A stretch of DNA of 64,000 nucleotides. Source: JABDMH01 sp965223105 (GTDB taxonomy: Bacteria > Bacteroidota > Bacteroidia > Chitinophagales > Saprospiraceae). Shown in pieces: positions 18,570 to 27,684 of this stretch (the first letter of the stretch is position 1; the number at the start of each line of letters is the position of its first letter). Location of the stretch: positions 4,960,001 through 5,024,000 of the forward strand of contig OZ244987.1 in the NCBI GenBank assembly GCA_965223105.1. The letters are read 5' to 3'. A program made the position numbers and the translations under genes. The notes under the pieces were generated by a model. That model was given only the letters and a program-made list of their open reading frames with translations, was not told where the DNA came from and did not search any database.

Positions 18570-19503
18570 ATGGAAAAAAGTAAGAGAGCCACTATCATCG
18601 ATAGGGCAAAAAACGAGGTTGAGGGATTTTCAACCATGTACACTAAGTTAGAACAAAAAGTAACACTTGGAGGACTTTCTGAGTCTACACTCGGCAATTA
18701 CGGTCGATGCATCGCCAAGATAAGTTTGCATTTTGGACAACCGGCAGTGAACTTGGAGGAGGAACAGATTAACGGCTATTTGTTTGATCTTGTCAAGGGA
18801 GAGTCTCCCTCAAAGAGCTATTTCAAGCATACAGTCTACGGTTTGAGATACCTGTTTCGAATGTATCACAAGGAAGACAAGGCCATTAGGTTGCCTAGCC
18901 TCAAAAGAGAAGCTCCTTTGCCAGTTGTACTGAGTAAGGATGAGTGTCGAAGGCTTTTTTAGGCCGGGAAGATGCTAAAGCATCGAGTGCCATTGAGCTT
19001 AATCTATTCCTGTGGACTCAGACAAATGGAGGTTCGTAATCTCCAACAAAGGGATGTCGACTTTGATCGAATGCAAATCCACATTCGCAAAACCAAGTAT
19101 CGAAAGGAGCGATATGTCCCACTTAGTCCACTAATGGCTAAAGGTCTTAAAAAATACTTCCGGGCCTATGAGCCAAGAAAATACGTTTTTAATGGAAAGA
19201 GCTTGAATAGTCCATTGTCAGCACGAGGAGTGCAGTGGGCAATGAAGGAAGCACTCAAAGCCAGCAACATCAAAAAGCAGGCCTGTGTACATACATTACG
19301 ACAAAGTTATGCTACTCATTTGCTGGAATTCGGAATGGACATTGACACCCTTAAGTCTTTATTAGGCCATGCTCATTTAGCGACTACCATGGTCTACCTT
19401 CACGTTGCCAGGATTTCCGGAACTGAGAGATTCAGTCCGTTTGATAGGCTCTATGAAGGCCTACAAGCCATCTCAGCTAACAAGGTTTCCTTCAAATACA
19501 AAG
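18570..19503 (+). pseudogene. Tyrosine recombinase fused to an IS91-like transposase relic (reverse orientation in C12)
   Basis: The plus frame from the ATG at 18570 encodes a XerD-like recombinase: SAM-like domain, GLRQMEV (catalytic Arg), HTLRQSYATH (the second box with Gln in place of the usual His) and LGHAHLATTMVYLH. An in-frame TAG at 18960-18962 interrupts it. After about 19460 the frame passes directly into transposase sequence (ANKVSFKYK), so an internal deletion fused the two genes. The transposase continues beyond the IS21 element at 22195. Confidence 0.7.
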
Positions 19504-19579
19504 TGCATATTCCGACTAAGCTGACCCCCATATTCCGGGCTGTTGACCCCCTGTAGAAATTTCATCTCCATTTCCTTAT

Positions 19580-20314
19580 TTAAGATAGTTGTTTTGTTGG
19601 TTTTCTCATGCTTTTTCCTTTCAATTCTATTCTGTGTGCTTTGGGTACTAGGCGGTCAAGAATGGCGTCTGCAATAGTCGGATCATTGAGATAGGTATGC
19701 CATTTTGACACAGGTAATTGCGAGCAAATAATTGTTGAGGAGCGCTCATATCGGTCTTCTAGTATTTGCAGAATAATTAGAAGGACGGACTGGGACAAGG
19801 GTTGAAGACCAAAGTCATCCAAGATAATCAGGCTGGCTTTTCTTAATCTGTTGAGCCATTTTATTAATGTTCCATCTGTCTTTGCCAGGGTGATTTGTTC
19901 TGTGAATCGGTTTAGATTAAAGTAGAGTGTTCTTTTACCCAGGACGCAGGCCTGGTGTCCCAGCGCACAGGACAGATAAGATTTTCCACAGCCTGTGGCG
20001 CCCGTAATAAGTATATTTTCACTCCTATCGATATAGGCGCCATCCGCTAATTTGGTAATGTGCTCTTTTTTTAAGTTTCTTGATGATGAGTAGTCTATAT
20101 CCTTTAAGTTGGCCTGGTAACGCAGTTTGCTGAGTCTGATAAACAAATCCATTCTTTTGTTGGACCTGTAAAGTAGTTCAGAATCGATCAGCTGTGCGAT
20201 GAGTTCGTGATTGTCCGGATGTTGGTTGACAGGAAGATTAAGGATGGCCTCGTATGTTGACGCCATGCCTCCCAATCTAAGATCCTTCATTGTCTCCAAG
20301 GTTGCATTTTTCAT
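19580..20314 (-). CDS. istB: IS21 helper ATPase IstB
   Basis: 244 residues. DnaC/IstB-type AAA ATPase: Walker A ITGATGCGKSYLSCALG, Walker B LIILDDFGL, a sensor region (IICSQLPVSKWH) and the PKAHRIELKG end typical of IstB. It directs IstA to target DNA. It follows istA with a 30-bp gap in the same operon. Full length. Confidence 0.93.
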   Translation of the reverse strand: MKNATLETMKDLRLGGMASTYEAILNLPVNQHPDNHELIAQLIDSELLYRSNKRMDLFIRLSKLRYQANLKDIDYSSSRNLKKEHITKLADGAYIDRSENILITGATGCGKSYLSCALGHQACVLGKRTLYFNLNRFTEQITLAKTDGTLIKWLNRLRKASLIILDDFGLQPLSQSVLLIILQILEDRYERSSTIICSQLPVSKWHTYLNDPTIADAILDRLVPKAHRIELKGKSMRKPTKQLS

Positions 20315-20344
20315 ATTCGATTTCTTATTTATAGGTTTAATTAG

Positions 20345-21895
20345 TTATTGATAAGCATCCTTTCCTCTGATATTCTCATGATCTGATAGCGATTTTGTTG
20401 TGAACAAGTCGGGTTCAGATTGGTCAAGGTTTTTGTCGAGTATCCGTTTAAGAAGCCCGTAGTTGACTTGGCCAATTTGATAACATCTGCTGCATGCAGC
20501 CTCAAGACGTTCATGAGAGAATCTGTTGGCTAGATTAAGTACACCTAAGCAACTTTTATAGGATTGTTCTTCATAGAAGGTCGAGATCAGGATTTGCTGG
20601 ATAGCCCAATGTGTCATCTGACCAATACTCTCTGCCAGACTGGTAAACTCTTTGCTGGTATAGCCACTGAGCTGCTCGTATATCTTGTGTTTTTCGGGCA
20701 TATGTTGGGCATTAGTAGTATACTTTTTACCGGTGCGTTCATGTACTGCAATGCGACTTTGCTTATAGTATATCTCCAATATGGTAGAACTATACCTGAC
20801 ATCTACTCTTTTCCCTACATGAGAAAAGTGTACTGAATAGTATTCTTTCTCCTGCCCTAGATAGATATGGTAGTTCTTTCCCACGGTAGCCTTCTTTTGC
20901 TTTCTTAATTCAAATAAAGTGGTTGGCAACGGCCTTAGCAACGGTTTTTCATATTGTTCAAAAATACTTCTCCGACTTCCTGGTCTTTTTTGAAAGGGTT
21001 CATTATTATGATCAACCAGTCTTTTTCTGATTGCATGATTCAGCTCACTCAAACTAAAGTGCTGCTCATTTCGCATTTTGGCATAGATGCGCGTATAAAT
21101 AGTGCTTATAATGTTCTCCACACTTGCTTTGTCTTTTGGTCTTCCTACCCGGCAGGCTTGCAGGTCTATGTGGTAGTGAGCTCCTAGTTGATTGCACAAT
21201 TCGGTAAAGGCAGGTTCGTAGCGATCTGCTTTTTTTACGTAAGCTGCAAAGTTGTCTGATAGCATAGCATGTGGAGTGCCTCCAAAAAACAGGAAGGTCT
21301 GATTGAGACCATGTATTACATCCGGCGTTTGTTGACTATTGATAGCCATCGCAAAAGTATATTGACTATAGGGTAATACGGCGGCTATGATTTCGGCCGG
21401 TATGATCTCTCCGGTATCTCGATTGATCCAGCTTAGTTTCTGACCAGCAAAATCTGCCATCATCTCTCTAGCTGGCTCATGCTTAAGATGTATGGTTAAC
21501 TTTCTACTTTGAATGTGTTGGCCTAACCTTTCGCAGAACTGGCTGTACTCAAAACCATCTGGATGCTCACCCTTATACTCCTTCCATAACAACTGTCTGG
21601 TCACCCCAACCCTGCCCAATTCTGACAGCCAATAGTTTACCTTTTCCTCAAAAATCCCTATGCGTTCCGAATCCAAAATCACTGTTTCGGGATAGATTAG
21701 TGTTTTGAGCTGCTCATCATCCAGGGTCAATAACTCCTCCTTGGATATCTCTACTTGCTCTGCCAGCCGTACATACTTTCGAACAGTATTCTTTGAAATG
21801 CCCAATTGCCGGGCCACGACCTTGTATTTCTCAGTCTCTAGATAGGTTCTGATGATCTGTCTTACTTCTTCCATACGTTTAGATTGATAGGCCAT
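20345..21895 (-). CDS. istA: IS21 transposase IstA
   Basis: 516 residues, full length. N-terminal helix-turn-helix (VVARQLGISKNTVRKY), DDE core with Asp in MMADFAGQK, Asp in MLSDNFAAYVK and Glu in KASVENIIST, and the C-terminal beta domain. Intact, so the element may still be active. Confidence 0.94.
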   Translation of the reverse strand: MAYQSKRMEEVRQIIRTYLETEKYKVVARQLGISKNTVRKYVRLAEQVEISKEELLTLDDEQLKTLIYPETVILDSERIGIFEEKVNYWLSELGRVGVTRQLLWKEYKGEHPDGFEYSQFCERLGQHIQSRKLTIHLKHEPAREMMADFAGQKLSWINRDTGEIIPAEIIAAVLPYSQYTFAMAINSQQTPDVIHGLNQTFLFFGGTPHAMLSDNFAAYVKKADRYEPAFTELCNQLGAHYHIDLQACRVGRPKDKASVENIISTIYTRIYAKMRNEQHFSLSELNHAIRKRLVDHNNEPFQKRPGSRRSIFEQYEKPLLRPLPTTLFELRKQKKATVGKNYHIYLGQEKEYYSVHFSHVGKRVDVRYSSTILEIYYKQSRIAVHERTGKKYTTNAQHMPEKHKIYEQLSGYTSKEFTSLAESIGQMTHWAIQQILISTFYEEQSYKSCLGVLNLANRFSHERLEAACSRCYQIGQVNYGLLKRILDKNLDQSEPDLFTTKSLSDHENIRGKDAYQ

Positions 21896-21963
21896 TTCAA
21901 TTAGTTTGTGCTAAATGACCTAATGTATGGATATGAACTTTCTACTTCCCTATGCCTCTCTAC

Positions 21964-22194
21964 AAGGGGGTCAACCCCGTAGGATAACATCCAACGGGGT
22001 CAACATGCCGGAATGTCAGTCCCCCAAGAAAAGTCCTTTAGGGGTCAGCATGCCGGAATACTGAATTAAATCGGAAGGGGTCAGCTTGTCGGAATCCCCC
22101 TCACCTGGTTCCCTCCTTTTCAGGGGGTCAGCTTGCCGGAATATGGGGGTCAGCTTCATCCGGAATGAGGGGGTCAACATCGCCGGAATACGCA
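21964..22194. repeat. Multiple transposase-binding repeats at the IS21 end
   Basis: Seven or so copies of a unit close to GGGGTCAGCTTGCCGGAAT, some spaced irregularly, lie between istA and the right terminus. Two inverted copies lie at the other end (19509-19552). Multiple terminal repeats are usual for IS21, though seven on one side is many. Confidence 0.75.
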
Positions 22195-22461
22195 CAAGGA
22201 TTATAAGCATGGCAATAGGCAAAAGATCATGACGATTCACCCTCAAGAATTTGTCCGTAGGCTCTCCCTTCACTTCTTACCGCATCGCTTTATCAAAATC
22301 AGACACTATGGAATATTGTCTAGCCGAATCAAAGTCGCAGTTGTCCCGGATCACAAAGAAAATATTTCTATGAAAATGGACTGGGTAACGTTCTGGAGGC
22401 AAGCTGGCTTAGACTTATCAATGCCCCAAATGCAAAAAGTCAACACTCAGACTCATATCTG
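22195..22461 (+). pseudogene. C-terminal part of IS91-like transposase (continues 18570-19503)
   Basis: Reads KDYKHGNRQKIM, HPQEFVRRLSLHFLPHRFI and RHYGILSSR, the conserved C-terminal section of IS91-family Y2 transposases, on the plus strand. It is the downstream half of the relic split by IS21. From 22470 to 22740 nothing further is recognised. Confidence 0.75.
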
Positions 22462-22727
22462 AAATTCCAAAGAGAGGCCCTCCGATAATTTATAGATCAA
22501 ATTATTCATCACCCCAGGCCCTTTTTGTTTAAGCATGCTTAAACCCTAACTACTAATGTCCACAAATCATAATTTCTGACCACAATGAAGTGATAGAACC
22601 ACAAATAGCCAACCGACCGATAAATCACCATTCTTATCCTCTTTCTAATATGATATATCGATCAAAAATTGCAGTCGACATATCCACATCGCACCAAATA
22701 TAATTTTGATATAGTCTAGCGACTTTT

Positions 22728-22797
22728 GCGATACAGTCCAACACAGGATTCAAATTGGGTCCTACGGACCACTTGAATCCTTATTTATTGTAGGCAG
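22728..22797 (-). repeat. attC-like site ending cassette C11
   Basis: Minus strand: TGCCTACAAT (mirror of the C11 start GTTGTAGG with one mismatch), a long hairpin pairing GGATTCAAGTGG with CAATTTGAATCC, then the C12 start GTTGGACTGTATCGC. Compact, about 70 bp. Confidence 0.7.
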
Positions 22798-22799
22798 TT

Positions 22800-23740
22800 T
22801 TATTTTTGATTATGATGCCTCATTACTTCTTCCTTAGAAAAATTAAAAAATCTTACAGCATTATTATAAAAAATATCTCGTTTCTGTTTTTCAGTTAGAA
22901 AATCAGCTGAGTTCACCGAATCTATTGCTAATTCAATTGATTCAGGCCACACCATCTGGTCAGACCCAAACATAATTCTATTTGAGAAACCAGCATTAAC
23001 TAACCTCTCCAAATAATTGTGAAATTCCTTCTTTGGGATTGCCCAGTTAATCAAGGCTATATCTACATAAACTTGTGGATACAAGTAGAGTAAATTAACA
23101 ACCTCATCCAACATTGGCCAACCTGCGTGCATAATAAAAATTCTTAAATTTGGATGAGAGATTAGTACTTCTTCCAATTGCAAAGGATTCCCTGCTGAAG
23201 CTCTAAAATTAGTTTCTCCTCTCATATTTCCGCCAGGAGGCCCCATGCCAATATGAATGCCAACAGGAATATCTAATTCTTCTGCTAATGAAAATGTGGA
23301 TTCCAATATGGAATCATTTGGGGCAACGTTGAAATACTGAGTAACGATTTCTCCTAAAGCATACCATCTTCCTTCCTCAAATTCATTTCTTATGGAATCA
23401 AGGTTAAAGTGATTTGGATGTGTAAATAATAAGCTTGTATAAATTCTTTCTGGCAATTTTTCCTTCCAATCTTGAGCGAGATCTCCTCCTGTTGTCAAGC
23501 AATAAAGATTATGTTTTTCTATTTGTGCGAGTGTCCTTTGAAATAATTCTTCATTTGTATTTGCTTGTTTGAGCCCCAATGAGGGTTTGACATATCTTGA
23601 CAATGAATTATTCTATCTTCTGCATCATGAGCATGAAGATGAACATCAAATATTGGTTTTGATTGACCAAAATATTGGTGATTGAGGTTTGAGGATAAAA
23701 TCATTAATATGCTAAATACAGTTAATGTAATTATTTTCAT
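22800..23740 (-). pseudogene. Frameshifted amidohydrolase, exported (cassette C11)
   Basis: The N-terminal piece (23740 to about 23575) has a signal peptide and the metal motif FDVHLHAHD; the C-terminal piece (about 23603 to 22800) has GIHIGMGPPGG, FIMHAGWP and IMFGSDQMVWP, as in amidohydrolase-2 (TIM-barrel) enzymes. A single frameshift near 23570-23590 separates them; joined, the product would be about 313 residues. It may be a recent mutation or a sequencing error, since both halves are otherwise well preserved. Confidence 0.75.
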
Positions 23741-23760
23741 TATTCAGTATTTTATTTAAT

Positions 23761-23866
23761 TACCTACAACTCAAAGGAATGTCTGCGTCTATCTTCGAAA
23801 AGTCCGGAGGTGCTGGTCCATCTGAGAGATTATGAGATGGACGCAGACATTTCAGTTGAACGAACC
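23761..23866 (-). repeat. attC-like site ending cassette C10
   Basis: Minus strand: GGTTCGTTCAAC (mirror of the C10 start GTTGAACAAACC, 11 of 12), arm AAATGTCTGCGTC pairing with GACGCAGACATT, then TTTGAGTTGTAGG, the C11 start. About 105 bp. Confidence 0.75.
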
Positions 23867-24084
23867 CCGTCTTTAGGGAAACTCGTTAACCCCTTCTAAT
23901 GGGTAAGGTACGAATTTGGGCTCTTTTGGGAAGTGTATGTTAGAGTAAATTACATTGGATGAACAGATGGTATAGATATCGATAGGGAGACAGCTGTCAT
24001 TTGTCTGTATCCAGCTGCTTTTGGCTGTTTTGGGACAGAACTGGGGCTGTACACATCCCAATATTATCTTTGTATTTGTCTGCA

Positions 24085-25410
24085 TCATGGCTTTGGGTTT
24101 AGCGATGGAGGCGCCCTTCCTTTGGGTGCACTCAGGATGAGATCAATGTAATTTCGATCTGAACTTATTGGAATCTGGATCAAATCCGCTTGTTGACATT
24201 TATCACATACCAAAGGAGTGAGCCCAAGCAAGTCTGTTAGGATCTGAAACACTGTCCTAATGGTTTGACCTGCATTTCTTAGCAGCTGAGGGATTTGATT
24301 ACTCACCTTGGTAAATATCGATGTGGAATGCAGACCATAATAGCGGCATTTTTGAAAATAGGGTGGTAGTAAATGTTGTAGCATTTGATGCATGGCCACT
24401 AGAGGAGATAATGTCTTTATGGCTTTAGGTGCCGCCTGGTTCTTTTGTTGTTTACGATAATCGTTGTAGATGATTTGTACTTGTTTTTCTCTTTCCAGGT
24501 ACCTTAAACGATTTCTAGAAATAGCTACCCGATTAATGTATCGTCCCAAATAATTTTCGATTAATCCCGTCTGCATCGTGGGATAGGAATTTCTTACGTT
24601 CCAACGCCGCTCGCATATCTCTGATCTCAATGTTTCATAGTTTGATGCTTGTATGCTGCCCTGCAGGATCAAATTGTCAAGACCCGACAGAAAAATATCC
24701 CTAAATACCCGGCACATCTCACGGTACGATGCGATCTTCCTTTTTCTCTTTGGCCAAATCCATTTGTTTCCTTTTATACCTCCAAAGGTGATCAGACTAT
24801 GCACATGAATATGCTCTCCCATCCACTTCGTGGTTGATTCCCTTGAAGATCCACTGGATCTTCATCCGGCCAAAAGGCCGGAATCGGTCATCAATATATC
24901 CGATCCAAATGTATGCAGTACACTTACCATACCCGGTAAGGCCCCTACATTTGTCGGATCGGCACACACTTGTTTGACCGTTTGCCATGCACTGCGTAGC
25001 AATAAATTGTAGACCAACTTCGGATACCGCTTAGCAACCTTATTCAGTTGATGTGGCAAGGTGAAAACCGTATGCGTATATGGAACCGCCAACAATCTAT
25101 TGCCCAACTTATCCTGCCATTGTGCCCGTTTAATGCTCTGACAAAGGGGGCACTGAGCATGTCCACATGAGTGATAGATAAATAACTCATCGCCGCATCT
25201 TTTGCACACATATTTATGACCTCCCAATGCCGGCGTCTTACACAACCGTACTGCACGAATGAATTTGACCTTGTGTATATCTGGTTTATAGGTAGATATA
25301 TATCGCTCTCCGTAATGTCGAAATAGATCCCCTATCGATCCGTCTCTCGATAACCGATCGACATGCTGCTGATCGGATGGTTGATTTGTCGGACACGTTC
25401 CTCCATGCAT
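24085..25410 (-). pseudogene. IS91-like HUH (Y2) transposase split by a structured insert (cassette C10)
   Basis: The N-terminal piece (25410 to about 24894) has the zinc ribbon (CKRCGDELFIYHSCGHAQCPLC) and ends in VLHTFGSD. The C-terminal piece (about 24822 to 24085) starts EHIHVHSLITFGG (HUH motif) and has the double-Tyr segment LIENYLGRYINRVAIS. Between them lies a 75-bp structured insert; removing it restores GSD-x-GEHIHVHS at exactly the length of the intact copy in C8. Confidence 0.8.
24819..24893 (-). other. Short structured insert, copy B (in transposase)
   Basis: Minus strand: GATTCC, hairpin CCGGCC-TTTT-GGCCGG, GATGAA, hairpin GAAGATCC-AGT-GGATCTTC, AAGG, then hairpin CCAC-GAA-GTGG. 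Same architecture as copies A1 and A2 but with different stem bases that still pair. Different insertion site, so it arrived independently. Confidence 0.65.
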
Positions 25411-26288
25411 AGATGCACATACCTGGCGGTGGTTCGTAGGTGCTTGTGGCCAAGTTGCTCTTGTAAGTACACTAAATCGGTGCCAGATTCAATATGATGA
25501 GTGGCATAACAATGGCGAAGTGTGTGGATGGATGCTGGTTTGGTCATTTTAGCTCTCTCCTTGGCTCGGATCATGCTCCACTGTGCAGCACGATTTGAGA
25601 ACCTACTACCTTTTCTTTTACCATTGAATAAATACTGTATTGGTCGATACACGCTCCAATATTTCCGTAGCAGCTCTAGTAAGCTCTCAGGTATGGTAAT
25701 ATAGCGATCCTTTGACCCTTTACCTTTACTTACCCTTATCTGTTTTCGGCTCCCGTCTATGTCTGTAATCTTAACGTTCAGAGCTTCACTTAAGCGTAGG
25801 CCTGTGGCATACACGAAGGTCAGAAATACCTGGTGTTTATAATTTACCGCATGTTCAATGATTTTACTAACATCCTGTTTCGATAGAATCTCCGGAAGTC
25901 TCTCTTCCTTTCTCGGCCGCGGCACCTTCTTTAAACTCCAAGTAAGATTGGCTACTTCCCTAAAATATTTCATTGACGAATACTTAGAAGGCCAGCCCAC
26001 CCGCTTCGCGGTTTCCTCGCTTGAATGTCCCCCGGACATTCATCCCGCTGAAAAAGCGGGAATCGCTCGTCAATCATTCTTTATTCGCTTCAGCAAATAA
26101 GACTTAGCCTGCTCTTGCCCGTACCTACCCCTAATTCCCTGCGACCTCCGAAAAGTATCATACTCTCGAAGTGTCCTCAAGTAACTAGTTCTCGTCTGTT
26201 CACTAAAATTTTTCAGTAATAAATAATTATCGAATTTCTCCAGTCTGTCATCAATTGTTGCCATGATTGGAATATTTGGTTCATCCAC
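25332..26288 (-). pseudogene. Tyrosine recombinase of the IS91-like unit, split by a structured insert (C10)
   Basis: The N-terminal part (26288 to about 26072) reads MATIDDRLEKFDNYLLLKNF to YLLKRIKND; the catalytic part (to 25332) has GLRLSEALNV, HTLRHCYATH and LGHKHLRTTARYVH. The 80-bp structured insert at 25992-26071 introduces a stop. It is the relative of the intact recombinase in C8. The 3' end overlaps the transposase start by about 79 bp, as in C8. Confidence 0.8.
25992..26071 (-). other. Short structured insert, copy A1 (in recombinase)
   Basis: Minus strand: ATTGACGAGCGATTCC, hairpin CCCGC-TTTTTCA-GCGGG, GATGAA, hairpin GAATGTCC-GGG-GGACATTC, AAGCGAGGAAA, hairpin CCGC-GAA-GCGG, then GTGGGCTGGCC. 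The outer bases ATTGACGA recur inverted as TCGTCAAT at 25971-25978, possibly fortuitous. Confidence 0.65.
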
Positions 26289-26351
26289 TTTATGGCAAAA
26301 ACCAATCCGATCAAGCTATTTCCAAGGATGATTTTTCTGGGATCTCTAACG

Positions 26352-26488
26352 GGTTTGTTCAACGGTTGGTATAAGAATAGAAGCCAACTTCGCAGCACTT
26401 TCCAGTCAATTTATACGAAAATTGAAGCGAGCTACAACCTTTTTATTAACCTCTGACTCGGCTATTATTTTTATACATTGTTAGCCTT
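26352..26488 (-). repeat. attC-like site ending cassette C9
   Basis: Minus strand: AAGGCTAAC (mirror of the C9 start GTTAGCCTT), arm AATGTATAAAAATAATAGCC pairing with GGCTTCTATTCTTATACC, then CCGTTGAACAAACC, the C10 start. About 137 bp. Confidence 0.75.
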
Positions 26489-26574
26489 TCGTTATTTCTT
26501 ACTTCTTTATCAATCAAATCAGTAATCTTATTTGTGGTAATACTATCTATCCAAGTATACTACTATGTAAATTT

Positions 26575-27333
26575 CTATTTATTTTGGTTCAGATATTCTG
26601 TCAATTTCGCTCGCAAGAACTCATTTCTTTTTGAGAAGGACACCAACCACTGTATAACGTCCTGGTTTCCGAGATACAACTCAACAAGATGATAATATTT
26701 AAATTCATTTGTCCCCATTAATGCCCTGAACCTATCTGTATGTATGATAGTATTTGGATCAAAATTTTGTAGATTGGGATTGGGATTGGAATTAAATATA
26801 ACATCGAGGTTCAGAATTTCATGTCGCCTACTATATTCTCTAAGCTCAACAACTGCATCATTATGAATATTAACATAGTTGTTGGTTACATTGTAGTCAC
26901 TAAAATATTGATTCAGATCTCTTCTGACTTCTCTATCGGATATTTGCTGTCCAACATTTTGATGATTATCCCATGTCTTGCTAAGCAGAATTATTTGTTC
27001 GAATATTTCGGAAGATATAGGTTCATCGTGTTTTGACATGGATTCGGCTAAAGATTCATTGTAAAGTTCTACATGTATGCTTTGCTTGGTTTGTGCCTGT
27101 TCAATCAATTCGATAAGAATTTTATGATCGTAGGTAAGATCTTCAATAATATTCGATATAAGCACTTCCTCTTTCAAATGTTCTATGCGAATGTTATTCC
27201 AGTTGTTAATTTGCAAGGCAATTAAAATTCCAATAACCACAAGTAAAATTTCACCTATGGCATAAAGTATGTAATTACTGAATCGATTTTCAGAAAGAAA
27301 ATTTTGGCGAATTTTTCGGAAGAACTTTATCAT
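26575..27333 (-). CDS. DUF6090-type membrane-anchored protein (cassette C9)
   Basis: 252 residues. It starts MIKFFRKIRQNFLSENRFSN; one membrane helix follows (YAIGEILLVVIGILIALQIN, then NWN), then a long mostly helical exported domain. This N-terminal signature is shared by a very common Bacteroidota family of unknown function. Intact here; a decayed relative is the C19 gene at 11013-11760. The start is about 30 bp after the C9 start box. Confidence 0.85.
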   Translation of the reverse strand: MIKFFRKIRQNFLSENRFSNYILYAIGEILLVVIGILIALQINNWNNIRIEHLKEEVLISNIIEDLTYDHKILIELIEQAQTKQSIHVELYNESLAESMSKHDEPISSEIFEQIILLSKTWDNHQNVGQQISDREVRRDLNQYFSDYNVTNNYVNIHNDAVVELREYSRRHEILNLDVIFNSNPNPNLQNFDPNTIIHTDRFRALMGTNEFKYYHLVELYLGNQDVIQWLVSFSKRNEFLRAKLTEYLNQNK

Positions 27334-27350
27334 TGGTTTTTTTCTGTCTT

Positions 27351-27456
27351 AATGAAGGCTAACTCTAAGGAATCTCTAAGGAATGTATGCGTGATCCGGT
27401 ATGGAGAGTTCAAGAATGAGTAATCTTAGGTCGCATACATTCCAGTTGAACGAACT
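27351..27456 (-). repeat. attC-like site ending cassette C8
   Basis: Minus strand: AGTTCGTTCAAC (mirror of the C8 start GTTGAACAAACC), arm GGAATGTATGCG pairing with CGCATACATTCC, then a duplicated TTCCTTAGAG step and GAGTTAGCC, the C9 start. Confidence 0.75.
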
Positions 27457-27684
27457 GTATGATCCTCCTTAGGGAAACGCATTGATTCCAAGAGCCTTAA
27501 GATAAGGATAAATGGAAATGGTAGGCGGTACTCGGGTGATTGTTTTGGCCCCTCCTGAACAAATACAAGGTTGTTTTTGGCTTTAAGAATGGATAAAGGC
27601 TCAATTTTCTCTGGTTAGGATTGTGTTGACACACTGAGGTGGCTGCACACGTCTTACGGAGTATTATTTTCTGGTCTTCAGTAT

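Larger units (their letters stand above)
19504..22194 (-). mobile_element. IS21-family insertion sequence
   Basis: About 2.69 kb with istA and istB on the minus strand. Ends are TGCATATTCCG on the left and CGGAATACGCA on the right (inverted, TG...CA). Flanks CAAAG and CAAGG may be the target duplication. Removing the element rejoins the host transposase frame (FKYK with DYKHGNRQKIM), which confirms the boundaries to within a few bases. Confidence 0.85.

Noticed and set aside
24819..24893. Hammerhead or other known small ribozyme in the structured insert
   Set aside because: The conserved linkers do not contain the CTGATGA and GAAA cores in the required order; I could not fit any known ribozyme by eye.
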